DNA of 64,000 nucleotides from CAYQQR01 sp964420035 (GTDB lineage Bacteria > Bacteroidota > Bacteroidia > Bacteroidales > SM23-62), in contig CAYQQR010000019.1 of NCBI GenBank assembly GCA_964420035.1, positions 1-64,000 on the forward strand, in the 5' to 3' direction. The translations under genes and the position numbers were made by a program. The notes under the pieces were generated by a model, which was not told the origin of the DNA, ran no database searches, and was given only the letters and a program-made list of their open reading frames with translations. How positions within the stretch are numbered: position 1 is the stretch's first letter; every line of letters begins with the position of its first letter. Below, piece by piece: positions 47,764 through 57,399 of the stretch.

Positions 47764-50088
47764 ATGATCTTAACCGAATTCAGGATTAAAAATTACAGGT
47801 CCATCATCGACACCGGCTGGCAGCAGCTGGCTACCGACCATATCACGGGCTTAATCGGTCAGAATGAATCGGGAAAGACCTCGGTGCTGGAAGCGCTGTA
47901 CAGCTTTTATACCGATGAAATCAACGATGATATCCTGCGCGCCGATCTGTCCATGCCAGAAGTATCCTGCACGTTCGAGGTGCCGGTTGAAGAAGTCAAA
48001 AAACACCTGAAAGACAAGAAGGTTCCTGAAGGCCTTATGGGACTGATCAGCAATTCCGGTTCCATTACCCTTACCCGGAACTGGGATGACCAGAAAAATG
48101 CCTACCTCAGTTTTGGCGATGATACGGTACAAAACTTCTTCAGGAAAAGATGGAAGGAGAAAACTATAAAAGACAAAGAACAGCTGGAGGAGATCAAAAA
48201 GACCGTTTCTCTTTACGAAAATACAGAAACCCTGTTTATTAAGGTACAGCGTGAACTTGCAGATTCGGAAAAAGAATTGTCCCAGTTGCTTCCCAAACTG
48301 AAAAAGCTTCAAAAGTCCGTCGATCGCTCTCCCAACCAGGATAAGGAAAAGGCTTTACAGGCTATGCTGAAAGAGAAACTGCGACTGGAAAAACGGATAG
48401 AAAAAAAGAAAAAAACCTTCGAGAGCCGCGGGGAACGTATTGAAGAACTGAGCCCTAAAGCTTCTTATTCCCGGGGATGCCTTGAAGTACGGGAGACCGC
48501 CGAAAAAATCAGGCGGCGTATGGATAAGATCCGGAAAGATGCAGAAAACCTCGAGGCCGTCGTGGGGAGCACTTCAACCAGCCGTTCCAGGAAAATGGCC
48601 CATCAGAAACTCGGGGTAGCCAACCAATACTATCTGGAGAACAACCAGAAATTTCAGAAGCTTAATGCAGAGGCCGGGATTCGCCAGCTTACCGCCATAG
48701 GTGTCATTCATGGTAAAGAACCCGAAGTGGCAGAAGAAGAAGCCCGGCGGGAATATGAGGAGTCCCAGGGTTTTTACAGCCAGGAGGAGATAGCAGAGAT
48801 ACTTTTTCAGTACATACCGGTATTCGAATTGTTTGAAGATTTCAGCAGCCTGCTTCCCAATCGCATCGACCTTGAGGATCTGCTTACCGAAAATACAACC
48901 GCTGAAGGCTATAAGGCCGCCAGGAACTTTCTGCTGATCGCCGGCCTGGATGCAAAATTCTTCAGTCAGAAAAACAACAGGATACTGAAACAAAAGATCG
49001 AATTGCTGAACAATGACCTGACGATAAACTTTCAGGATTACTGGAGGCAGAATGTGGGAAAGAACAATAAGATACGCCTTAATTTTGAACTGGAACATTA
49101 CGATTTCAATAACCCGGAAAAGATGGGCCAGCCTTTTTTGGAATTTTGGATCAAGGATAAGCAGGATCGCCTCTATCCAAAGCAAAGGAGCAGGGGCGTG
49201 CGGTGGTTCCTGTCCTTCTACCTTGAACTCAAGGCCAGCGCGATGATACACGAGGGACGCTCCCGAATCTTCCTCATCGATGAACCCGCCCTTTCTCTTC
49301 ATGCCCGGGCCCAGGAAGATGTACTGAAAGTATTCGAAGATATCAAAGAAGATATTCAGATCGTATACACCACACATTCCCCGCACCTTATAGACAGCCG
49401 GAAAATATACAGGCTCCTGGCCGTGCAGCGCGATATAGAGAACGACCTGAACTCGGATACCCGTATCTTCAATGCCGCCTCCCTCAGCCGGGCCTCCTCC
49501 GACACCCTGTCGCCCATCTATACAATGATGGGGGCACGCCTGGCCGATCAGCAGTTCATTCAAAGGCATAACAACATCATTGTTAAGGATACGGCTACCT
49601 ACCATTACCTGAGTACCCTGCTGAAAATGGCGGACTTTGAGCATGAATATTTCATCCTGCCCTCAACGGGCCTGACCAACATACCCTTGCTGGCCAACAT
49701 GCTCATGGGATGGAAACTGGATTACATCGTCCTCCTGGACCATACACAGAAGGGAAAGGAGATCGCTTCCACCCTGAAAAAAACCATCTACGCCAACAAT
49801 ACCGACAAGGCCAACAAAAAAATACTGATCATTCCCGGTATATACGGGCTGGAAGATCTGTTCAGTACGCTCGATTTCAAAAAGCACATCCTCCGTAAGA
49901 GGGTGGGGATCCCGGAAAAGAATACAGAATACCTTGAACTGGAAAATGTATCCAGGGATGTCCTGGCAACGGAATTTGTGCTTTATACCGAATCGAACAA
50001 GCTCACGATAAAGGAGTTCGACAAAGAAACCCAATCCAATATACAAAACTTTACCAGGCAGCTCGAAGCTATGCTCGTGGCTTCCTAA
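47764..50088 (+). CDS. AAA/SMC-like ATPase, OLD family-like with degenerate Toprim region
   Basis: 774 residues from ATG 47764 (TTG 47755 would overlap the phosphatase stop). N-terminal ABC-type ATPase: LTEFRIKNYRSI and Walker A LIGQNESGKTSVLEALY (about residues 30-46). A long coiled coil lies at about 140-240. The second ATPase half has RSRGVRWFLSFYLELKAS (signature region), Walker B RIFLIDEPALSLHARAQ near 500 and YTTHSPHLID (H-loop). The C-terminal ~190 residues occupy the Toprim position of OLD proteins, but the usual E-G-x-x-D motif reads VKDTATYHYL and the DxD site reads LLDH. A nuclease activity is therefore doubtful. Close coupling with the phosphatase is unusual. Possible defence or DNA-metabolism role. 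Confidence 0.85.
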   Translation: MILTEFRIKNYRSIIDTGWQQLATDHITGLIGQNESGKTSVLEALYSFYTDEINDDILRADLSMPEVSCTFEVPVEEVKKHLKDKKVPEGLMGLISNSGSITLTRNWDDQKNAYLSFGDDTVQNFFRKRWKEKTIKDKEQLEEIKKTVSLYENTETLFIKVQRELADSEKELSQLLPKLKKLQKSVDRSPNQDKEKALQAMLKEKLRLEKRIEKKKKTFESRGERIEELSPKASYSRGCLEVRETAEKIRRRMDKIRKDAENLEAVVGSTSTSRSRKMAHQKLGVANQYYLENNQKFQKLNAEAGIRQLTAIGVIHGKEPEVAEEEARREYEESQGFYSQEEIAEILFQYIPVFELFEDFSSLLPNRIDLEDLLTENTTAEGYKAARNFLLIAGLDAKFFSQKNNRILKQKIELLNNDLTINFQDYWRQNVGKNNKIRLNFELEHYDFNNPEKMGQPFLEFWIKDKQDRLYPKQRSRGVRWFLSFYLELKASAMIHEGRSRIFLIDEPALSLHARAQEDVLKVFEDIKEDIQIVYTTHSPHLIDSRKIYRLLAVQRDIENDLNSDTRIFNAASLSRASSDTLSPIYTMMGARLADQQFIQRHNNIIVKDTATYHYLSTLLKMADFEHEYFILPSTGLTNIPLLANMLMGWKLDYIVLLDHTQKGKEIASTLKKTIYANNTDKANKKILIIPGIYGLEDLFSTLDFKKHILRKRVGIPEKNTEYLELENVSRDVLATEFVLYTESNKLTIKEFDKETQSNIQNFTRQLEAMLVAS

Positions 50089-50525
50089 GCTTGGTTAATT
50101 CTTCCCCTGAACAGGACCGGATAAAGCTTGCATGCTACACAGAAATTGAAGGCTCCTTCCAGAAAGGCGAAGAACGCGAGTATGTACAAGGGTATATATG
50201 CAAGAAAACCTGTACGCGACAATACAAGAATTCCTGAAAGAACACTTAAAGAAAAACCCACCCGGGCCGCAAAAAGCTTGGGTCCTGCATTTATTTTCAC
50301 GGGCATTACCCTGAAACTCTTGAGAATTAAGGTGTTTATCCTGCTGATGGGATTGAACCGGCCTTCATATATAATCCTTAAAGCAAAATCGGCTGCCAAT
50401 AGCCCGATAATCCAATTATAGTGGGTGAACAGGATAAGTATGGATAAAAGAACGGTGAACAAGGCATTCAACCTTGCCACCCGTTCATTGATATATCTTT
50501 CATTTACAGGGCATGCTTCAGTCAT
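50085..50525 (-). CDS. DUF4395 family integral membrane protein
   Basis: 146 residues with four hydrophobic segments: LFTVLLSILILFTHYNWIIGLLAADFALR, an amphipathic link, ARVGFSLSVLSGILVLSRTGFLAYIPLYILAFFAFLEGAF. It carries the family ends ACPVNERYINERVARLNA and NFCVACKLYPVLF, with conserved Cys near both ends. DUF4395 proteins are often found with thioredoxin-like or rhodanese proteins; none is next to this one. Converges on the ATPase gene with a 4-bp overlap. Function unknown. Confidence 0.88.
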   Translation of the reverse strand: MTEACPVNERYINERVARLNALFTVLLSILILFTHYNWIIGLLAADFALRIIYEGRFNPISRINTLILKSFRVMPVKINAGPKLFAARVGFSLSVLSGILVLSRTGFLAYIPLYILAFFAFLEGAFNFCVACKLYPVLFRGRINQA

Positions 50526-50618
50526 GATGCTTATATCGTATTAAATCAATCAGGATAAATATAGCATCAAACTGAAATATTCTACGTTATATATCTGTTA
50601 AATAAGATATAAAAATGC

Positions 50619-52154
50619 TTATTTATTTAATTCATTGGGTTTTCCACCCTTTCTCCAGTGGTCTTCAATCTCTTCCAAACTGATCCCCTTGGTTTCAGGG
50701 ATGTATTTCATACCCCATAGTATTCCCAGGATTCCAATGATCGCATACAAGATAAAGGAACCCGCGGGATTGGGAATGGATTCCATCAGTTGCATGGTTT
50801 CCGGATTATACACCAGGGTACTACCCTTTTCAGCCGCTTCGGCTATCAGGGTAGCCGCGGTATCGGGCCCGATGTTTTCCCCCGCGGGTGCCATGATCTC
50901 CATGCCCGGCAGGGTGAGGAACTTGGCAAGCTTCAGGAAGGTAAAGGCTACGATACCGTTGAAGAGCCAGTTGGAAAGGGAGCCCAAACTCATGCCGATA
51001 CCCCGGACCTTGATGGGAAAGACCTCGGAGATGTAAAGCCAGCCCAGGGGGCCCAGACTTACGGCGAAACTGGCCAGGTAGATGAACATGCCGCCAATGG
51101 TGAAATAGATCATGGCAGTGCCCAGGGTATTCTTGAAGAAGAACGAGGCGCCGATAACCAGGAGGGCAAAGACCATCCCGATCAATCCCCAGAAATACAA
51201 GGGGCGCCTTCCCACCTTATCCAACAAGGCTATGGAGACTAGGGTGAAGCCAACATTGACAATGCCCAGCAGTACAGCAGGCAGGATAGAGGCTTCATTG
51301 CTGACCGTTCCGGCCATCTTGAAGATCTTCGGTGAATAATATATGATGGTGTTGATGCCCGTGAACTGTTGTACGAACATGATGCCGAGGGCAATAATCA
51401 GGGCAAAACGCAGCCATGGTTTAAAGACCTCCCGGTAAGTAGCGGTTTCCGATTCCCGGGCGATGTCTTCCTTGATCTTTCGTATAGCCGTATCAACGAG
51501 ATCGGGATCTTCAACTTTCTTCAACACATCCACACCTTTCTTCTCTTTTCCTTTGCTGATGAGCCACCGGGGCGTCTCCGGGAGGAAAAACATACCCACG
51601 AAAAGGATCAAGGCAGGAAAAAAACCTACATAAAACATCCATCTCCAGGAAAAAGGATCGGCATCATTGGCGATCAGGTAATCGGAGATATAGGAAGCCA
51701 GAATACCGATGGTGATCATCAACTGGTTCATGGTGACCAGTGCTCCCCGGTTCCGGGTAGGAGAGACCTCCGAAATGTACAGGGGAACGGAGAAGGAGGC
51801 AATCCCAATGGCTATACCGATGATGATACGGCCCACAACCAGCATTTCCAGGGTGGGTGCGGCACCGGTAGCTATGGCACCGAAAGCGAAGATCACCGCG
51901 GTGATGATGATCACTTTTTTACGGCCGAGCAGGTCGGTTACCTTGCCACTTAAGGCTGCACCAAGCACCGCCCCGATCAGGACGGCAGTGGTGACCCATT
52001 CAAGCTCACTGTCACTGATGCCCCAGCCGGCGGTATCCTGCAGAAAATTCTGGGCACCGGAAATCACCCCGGTATCAAAACCGAACAACAAGCCGCCGGT
52101 AGCAGCTACCGTTGCAATGGCCAGGACCAGGCTGCTTCTTTTATCTTTTGTCAT
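50619..52154 (-). CDS. Sugar:proton symporter, MFS sugar porter family (XylE/GLUT-like)
   Basis: 511 residues with twelve TM helices. Family motifs are GGLLFGFDTGVISGAQ in TM1, GRKKVIIITA in the 2-3 loop, SEVSPTRNRGALVTMNQL, LPETPRWLISKGKE at the end of helix 6, FVQQFTGINTIIYYSP, LLDKVGRRPLY and the C-terminal YIPETKGISLEEIE. The ATG at 52154 was chosen because the longer reading to 52196 is coded by ATCCGCA repeats. Imports a hexose or pentose; substrate uncertain. An insertion of about 45 residues rich in Ala/Glu/Thr in a periplasmic loop near the C-terminus (EIMAPAGENIGPDTAATL) is notable. Confidence 0.93.
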   Translation of the reverse strand: MTKDKRSSLVLAIATVAATGGLLFGFDTGVISGAQNFLQDTAGWGISDSELEWVTTAVLIGAVLGAALSGKVTDLLGRKKVIIITAVIFAFGAIATGAAPTLEMLVVGRIIIGIAIGIASFSVPLYISEVSPTRNRGALVTMNQLMITIGILASYISDYLIANDADPFSWRWMFYVGFFPALILFVGMFFLPETPRWLISKGKEKKGVDVLKKVEDPDLVDTAIRKIKEDIARESETATYREVFKPWLRFALIIALGIMFVQQFTGINTIIYYSPKIFKMAGTVSNEASILPAVLLGIVNVGFTLVSIALLDKVGRRPLYFWGLIGMVFALLVIGASFFFKNTLGTAMIYFTIGGMFIYLASFAVSLGPLGWLYISEVFPIKVRGIGMSLGSLSNWLFNGIVAFTFLKLAKFLTLPGMEIMAPAGENIGPDTAATLIAEAAEKGSTLVYNPETMQLMESIPNPAGSFILYAIIGILGILWGMKYIPETKGISLEEIEDHWRKGGKPNELNK

Positions 52155-52173
52155 AGTATTGTATTTTAAGATT

Positions 52174-52205
52174 AATCCGTAATCCGCAATCCGCAATCCG
52201 CAATC
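52174..52205. repeat. AATCCGC heptamer tandem repeat
   Basis: AATCCGT followed by three AATCCGC units and AATC, immediately upstream of the sugar-transporter start. The same unit appears at 27720-27750 and 41810. Confidence 0.9.
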
Positions 52206-52261
52206 AAATATACAATGTGAACCGGTTCATGCTGCTTTCAAAATTAATTTATATTTATTTT

Positions 52262-52441
52262 AGATTCATTCCCGGTGAGTTATATCACCGCGCCGGGATG
52301 GGGAAGATTACCTCTTTTGCTCTAACCGGGATCGCGGATGCACGTACATTTAAATACAAACCAGATCTGAATCTGTCTCATTTTTCATTTGGTCTGAACA
52401 GGGTAAGGAAAGCAGCAGTGATGTTGCTTTCCTTTTTTTTT
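52262..52441 (+). ncRNA. Candidate short transcribed leader or small RNA ending in a strong terminator
   Basis: A perfect intrinsic terminator GGAAAGCA...TGCTTTCC followed by nine T residues ends at 52441, 48 bp before the M14 peptidase ATG, yet no gene lies upstream on this strand. TATATTTA at about 52250 could be the promoter. The roughly 180-nt segment contains CCCGGTGA...TCACCG stems and CAGAT-CTGA-ATCTG. Either a small RNA or an attenuating leader of the peptidase gene. The rest of the 52206-52488 gap shows nothing else. Confidence 0.4.
52407..52441 (+). terminator. Intrinsic terminator upstream of the M14 peptidase gene
   Basis: GGAAAGCA (stem), loop GCAGTGATGT, TGCTTTCC (stem) then TTTTTTTTT. 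Confidence 0.85.
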
Positions 52442-52488
52442 TGGAGATATTGGTTATATTTAGTTCCGTTAAATCTCAAATCATTATC

Positions 52489-55104
52489 ATGAAACCTTTA
52501 ATACTTATCCTTGCCTTGTTCGTGGCATGCACAACCCCGTTTTTACGGGCTCAGAACGATCTGCCTGCACCCGAATCCCATTTCGGTTTTACTCCCGGAG
52601 ACGACCGGATGCTGTTTGATTATGAAGAACTGATCGGATACTTTCAGAAGCTGGATGCCGCCAGCGACCGCCTGCTGATGAAAGAGATCGGTCATACCCC
52701 CGAGGGCCGTCCCATGTACATCGCCTTTATCTCAACTCCGGAAAACCTGGAAAGGCTGGACGAACTGAAGGAGATCAACAGGGAGCTTGCACTGAACCAT
52801 AGCCTCGGGAAAGATATACTGGAAAGTTATATCCAACGGGGAAGGGTATTCGTCCTGGCCACCCTGTCGATGCACAGCACCGAGGTAGGGCCCTCCCAGG
52901 CTGCTCCCCTGCTGGCCTACGACCTGGCTGGCACGCGGGATGAAAGAAAACTGTCCTACCTGGAAGAAGTGGTCTATATGCTGGTGCCCTGCCATAACCC
53001 CGACGGGATGAACATGGTGGTGCACTATTACAATAAAACCAAGGGCACCGAAAATGAAGGTACCTCCCTGCCCAGGGTCTACCATAAATACGTGGGACAT
53101 GACAACAACCGCGACTTTATTACCCTGACCCAGGAAGACAATAAGGCTATAGCCCGGATCTATAACCTCGACTGGTTTCCCCAGGTGATGGTGGAAAAAC
53201 ACCAGATGGGATCCACCGGTCCGCGCTATTTCGTGCCTCCCAACCACGATCCCATTGCAGAAAATGTTGCTGCCGGAATATGGAACTGGACCGGCCTGTT
53301 CGGCATGAACATGATCAAGGATATGACCCGTGAAGGCCTCCAGGGGATATCCCAGCATTATATCTTCGACGACTATTGGCCGGGTTCAACGGAAACCTGT
53401 ATATGGAAAAACGTCATCGGGTTCCTCACCGAAGCAGCCAGCGCCCGGCTGGCTACACCGGTCTATATAGAACCGACGGAACTGAAGGTGCATGGTAAAG
53501 GGCTGTCAGAGTACAAGAAGAGTATCAATATGCCGGAACCCTGGCCCGGGGGATGGTGGAAACTCTCCGATATCATTCAACTCGAGCTGGAGTCCAACCT
53601 TTCCATCCTTAAAACCGCGGCCCTGCATAAGGAAGATATCCTTCGTTTCCGCAACCGGATCTGCAGGGATGAAGTGAAACGGGGAATGACCCAGGCACCC
53701 TATTACTATATCATGCCCCGCAAACAACATGATAAAAGTGAACTCGTTAAACTGGTGCGCCTGTTGCAGGAACACGGGGTGGAGGTTTATACCCTCCGGA
53801 TGCCCTGGACCATCAATGGGTATCAATACGCGGAAGGGGATATCGTCGTTCCCATGAACCAGCCCTTCCGTCCCTTTATCAAAGAGGTTCTGGAAGACCA
53901 GGAATTTCCCGTGCGGCATTATACCCCGGATGGTGAGATCATCAAACCCTATGATATCGCAAGCTGGTCGCTACCCCTGCATAACGGGGTCGATTGCAGG
54001 GAGATCAATAACCCGGTCCCTGACTTTTCCGGTGTGATATCACGCCTTGAAGCACCCTGGGATCCCGGCTATGAACTGTATTATGAGGATGAGCAATATG
54101 CAGTCTTCAGCGCCAACCATAATGAAAGCTATGAAGCCGTTTTTCGCCTGCTGGCCGAAGGATTTGAAGTCAAGCGTACCCTCTTCGATGCTTACGAGAC
54201 CGGCTATGATAACGGGGAATTCCAGGTGACCGTCAACGATAAGAACCGGGATAAATTTCTCGGAATCGTTGCCGGGCTGGATATTAAGCCCACCGGTATC
54301 GTTAATTCCCGGGTTCCGGTTGAGACACTGAGCCTGCCCCGCGTAGGGCTCATAGAAACCATCTTTCATGATATGGATGCCGGATGGACCCGCTATGTAT
54401 TCGACCGGTATCATATTCCCTGCACCGTGCTTAAGCCTGAAGACTTGAAGACCGAAGACCTTCGGAAGGAATATGATGTCCTGGTCTTTCCGGATGTCCA
54501 TAAGTCATTGCTGATGTCCGGGAAAATAGAAAGAGGTGAAGGTTCCTATTATATTACCAACTACCCGCCCGAACTCACCAGGGGAATGGAAAAAGAGGGT
54601 TTGCAGAACTTACTCCTTTTTATTGACAGTGGAGGCAAGGTGCTGTCCTGGGGACGGTCCGCCGGACTCTTCGAAGGCAGCCTCTCATTCCAGGAATCCA
54701 AGGACGATAAAAAAGAATTCATGCTGCCTTTCAATGATGTCTCCGACCAGCTCAGGAAAAAAGGGCTTTATGTGCCCGGTTCATTGATGGAGGTCAAACT
54801 GCTTCAGGGACATAAACTCACTTTTGGTATGCCGTCCAAAACCGGGGTCTTTTTCCGGGGCAGACCGGTGTTCGAAACCCGTGTCCCCTCTTTTGATATG
54901 GACCGCAGGATCATCGCCACAACCCCCGAAAAAGAGATCCTGCTCAGTGGTTACGCCGAAAAGGAAGAGCTGGTCGGCCATAAGGCACTCATGCTGTGGA
55001 TCAAAAAAGGTGAGGGGGAACTGGTCCTTTACGGCTTCAACCCCCAGTTCCGAAGCTCCACCCATGCTACCTTTAAACTTCTTTTCAATGGCTTACTTCT
55101 ATAA
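52489..55104 (+). CDS. M14 family zinc metallocarboxypeptidase, exported
   Basis: 871 residues from ATG 52489; the reading to 52441 precedes the signal peptide KPLILILALFVACTTPFLRAQ. The M14 domain occupies about 50-350. GHTPEGRPMYIAFIS leads to the zinc pair HSTE (His ~128, Glu ~131), followed by VYMLVPCHNPDGMNMV, GHDNNRDF and VEKHQMGSTGPRYF with the likely third zinc ligand. A large C-terminal part of about 450 residues has a mixed alpha/beta fold with a glutamine-amidotransferase-like tract (YDVLVFPDV, LLLFIDSGGKVLSWG). Such M14 proteins in Bacteroidota are annotated as zinc carboxypeptidases acting on peptides outside the cell. Catalytic Glu not placed with certainty. Confidence 0.88.
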   Translation: MKPLILILALFVACTTPFLRAQNDLPAPESHFGFTPGDDRMLFDYEELIGYFQKLDAASDRLLMKEIGHTPEGRPMYIAFISTPENLERLDELKEINRELALNHSLGKDILESYIQRGRVFVLATLSMHSTEVGPSQAAPLLAYDLAGTRDERKLSYLEEVVYMLVPCHNPDGMNMVVHYYNKTKGTENEGTSLPRVYHKYVGHDNNRDFITLTQEDNKAIARIYNLDWFPQVMVEKHQMGSTGPRYFVPPNHDPIAENVAAGIWNWTGLFGMNMIKDMTREGLQGISQHYIFDDYWPGSTETCIWKNVIGFLTEAASARLATPVYIEPTELKVHGKGLSEYKKSINMPEPWPGGWWKLSDIIQLELESNLSILKTAALHKEDILRFRNRICRDEVKRGMTQAPYYYIMPRKQHDKSELVKLVRLLQEHGVEVYTLRMPWTINGYQYAEGDIVVPMNQPFRPFIKEVLEDQEFPVRHYTPDGEIIKPYDIASWSLPLHNGVDCREINNPVPDFSGVISRLEAPWDPGYELYYEDEQYAVFSANHNESYEAVFRLLAEGFEVKRTLFDAYETGYDNGEFQVTVNDKNRDKFLGIVAGLDIKPTGIVNSRVPVETLSLPRVGLIETIFHDMDAGWTRYVFDRYHIPCTVLKPEDLKTEDLRKEYDVLVFPDVHKSLLMSGKIERGEGSYYITNYPPELTRGMEKEGLQNLLLFIDSGGKVLSWGRSAGLFEGSLSFQESKDDKKEFMLPFNDVSDQLRKKGLYVPGSLMEVKLLQGHKLTFGMPSKTGVFFRGRPVFETRVPSFDMDRRIIATTPEKEILLSGYAEKEELVGHKALMLWIKKGEGELVLYGFNPQFRSSTHATFKLLFNGLLL

Positions 55105-55148
55105 AATTACATAATGAGTTCCTTGGTTCCCTGGTTCCCGGCATAAAA

Positions 55149-57181
55149 CTATGCACCCAATTTATCCTCCACTGACGTGATTGCTTCTTCAAAATTCTCC
55201 ACCGGCAGCTGGCATGATCCGTCAGAGCAGACGTAATACAGGGTTTTACCTTCCTTATACCGGTCCCTGAGCAGGGGCAGGTCGCTGGGCGATTCCGGGC
55301 CGGCCAGCACTACCCCGGGCAGGTAATGCTGGTCAATAGCTTTTCGTGCTTCGCTGATTGCATCTCCGAGGATTGCCAGTTCCAGGCTGCCCCGTACCTG
55401 CCGGAGACTTAATAGCCCCCATTGCGCGTAGCAGGGCAGGGCCTTGAACATATCGGTCCGGACATTGGTGAGCATCTGCCGGGCCATCCTGTTGTATTCC
55501 GGCTTGCCGAACAGACTGCTTAAAACCGAGAGGTTGGTTGCCATCACGGCATTCGAGGAAGGGATAACATTGTCGGACAGCTCCATTTCGCGGGCAATGA
55601 TCTCTTTGTCGCCCTTAGCAGTGTAAAAGAACATCCCGGAATTCCGATCATAAAAATGATCCAGGCAATAATCCAGCAGTTCGCGGGCACGGTCGGTCCA
55701 TGCCTCATCAAAACCGGCCTGGTACAATTCCAGCATTCCGCTGATCATTAAAGCATAATCATCCAGGAAGGCCCGGATGGAGGACCGGCCCTCCTTAAAG
55801 CTACGGTGCAGGGCATGGTCCGGCTGAAGCTGGTTTTTGAGGAGCGCATCGGTCAGGTGCACGGCGTCTTTCAGAAATTCTTCCCGGCCAAATACCCGGT
55901 AGGCCCGGGCCAGGGCGCTGATCATCAAAGCATTCCAGGCGGTCAGGGATTTGTCGTCCGTACCGGGCCTTTCACGCCGGTTCCTGGCCTCCATCAGCTT
56001 TGTCTTCTGTTTTTCAATGATCTCACCGGCTTTATTCGCATCCATATCGTGCCTTTGTGCCACCTCCTCCAGGTCATCGGTGATCCATAATACGTTTTGG
56101 CCTTCTTCCCAGTTGCCTTCAACGGATACGTTGAAATAGTCGGTAAAAAGCAAAATATGGGGATCTCCCGACAACACCCTGCCGATTGCTTCATCGGTCC
56201 AGGTATAATAGGCCCCTTCACGTCCCTCGCTGTCCGCATCCAGGGCGGAATAATACAAGCCTTCCGGTGAGCGCATTTCCCGTTTCAGGAAAGCGAGAGT
56301 TTCATAAACCACCCTTTTATAAGAATCTTTTTTATAAACCTGGTAAGCTTCGGAATAAAGCAGGACAAGCTGGGCATTGTCATAGAGCATCTTTTCAAAA
56401 TGGGGCACTTTCCAACAGGCATCCACCGAATAACGGGCAAAACCGCCGCCCAGCTGATCATAGATGCCGCCCTGTATCATCCGGTCCAGGGTACGTTCCA
56501 CGTGATCCTGGATATCCTGCTTGCCGGTCTGGTGCGCATACGCCAGCAGGAAGCGCGGGTTGGCGGGCATGGGAAATTTCGGTGCCTGCTTGTTTCCGCC
56601 ATACTCCCTGTCGAACAGGTCCGTCCAGCGGTCCAGCGCATTGTGAAGATCCTCCATCCCGGGTGGGTCGATCTCTTTCTTTTCAACAATAACCTCCGAG
56701 CTCCGTATCCCTTCGTGCAATTGTCCGGCCTGCTCCAGCAGGCGCTGGCGATCGGTCCGGTACAGTGTTGCCAACTGTTCCATGAGGTTCATCCATTGAT
56801 CTTTGGGATAATAGGTCCCGGCATACACCGGCCTGCCGTCGGGCAGGGCAATACAGTTCAGGGGCCATCCGCCCCTGCCCGTGAGCAGCTGAACGGCGTT
56901 CATATAGATATGGTCGATGTCGGGCCGCTCCTCCCGGTCAACTTTCACAGAAACAAAATGCCGGTTCATCAGTTCGGCCACCTCCTCATCCTCAAAGGAT
57001 TCGTGGGCCATCACATGACACCAGTGACAGGCCGAATATCCGATGCTGAACACCAGCAGCTTGTCTTTCTCCCGGGCTTTATTCAAAGCCTCCTCCCCCC
57101 AGGGATACCAGTCTACCGGGTTACCGGGTTACCGGCATGCTGCAGCAGGTAAGGACTGGTTGCATTGCGAAGTCGGTTCAT
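55149..57181 (-). pseudogene. DUF255 (YyaL/spermatogenesis-associated protein 20-like) thioredoxin-domain protein, frameshifted near the N-terminus
   Basis: The family begins with NRLxxxxSPYLLQHAxNPVDWYPWGEEAL. On the minus strand, ATG 57181 encodes MNRLRNATSPYLLQHAGNPV and then shifts out of frame to TAG. Removal of 8 bp restores DWYPWGEEALNKAREKDK and joins the 645-residue ORF whose apparent start (TTG 57086) is really Leu-30. The extra 8 bp is one copy of a tandem duplication, ACCGGGTT at 57115-57122 and 57123-57130 (+ strand). The remainder has SIGYSACHWCHVM (thioredoxin CHWC), FPMPANPRFLL and a long six-hairpin-like helical domain. Whole length would be 674 residues. Real mutation, phase switch or assembly error. 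Confidence 0.85.
57115..57135. repeat. 8-bp tandem duplication in the DUF255 gene
   Basis: Two exact ACCGGGTT units followed by ACCGG. One unit too many breaks the reading frame of the DUF255 gene; with a single unit the frame is intact. Confidence 0.9.
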
Positions 57182-57399
57182 AGCTGTGGTTTCCTCGTAT
57201 AACAAACCTGGAGTAATTATGTTGGTTATTGACGCCTGTGTAACGGTGCCAAACGGTGCTAAACGGTACTGAACCTGGGAACCCAGGAACTTAGGAACTT
57301 CATCTTAACCTTTCTTAACTTTTTTTAGCTTTTCCTGTATTTTATTTGCCCCTGCCGGGTTTTACCTTTGTTATCAGGAAATACAGTAATTCCATAATC

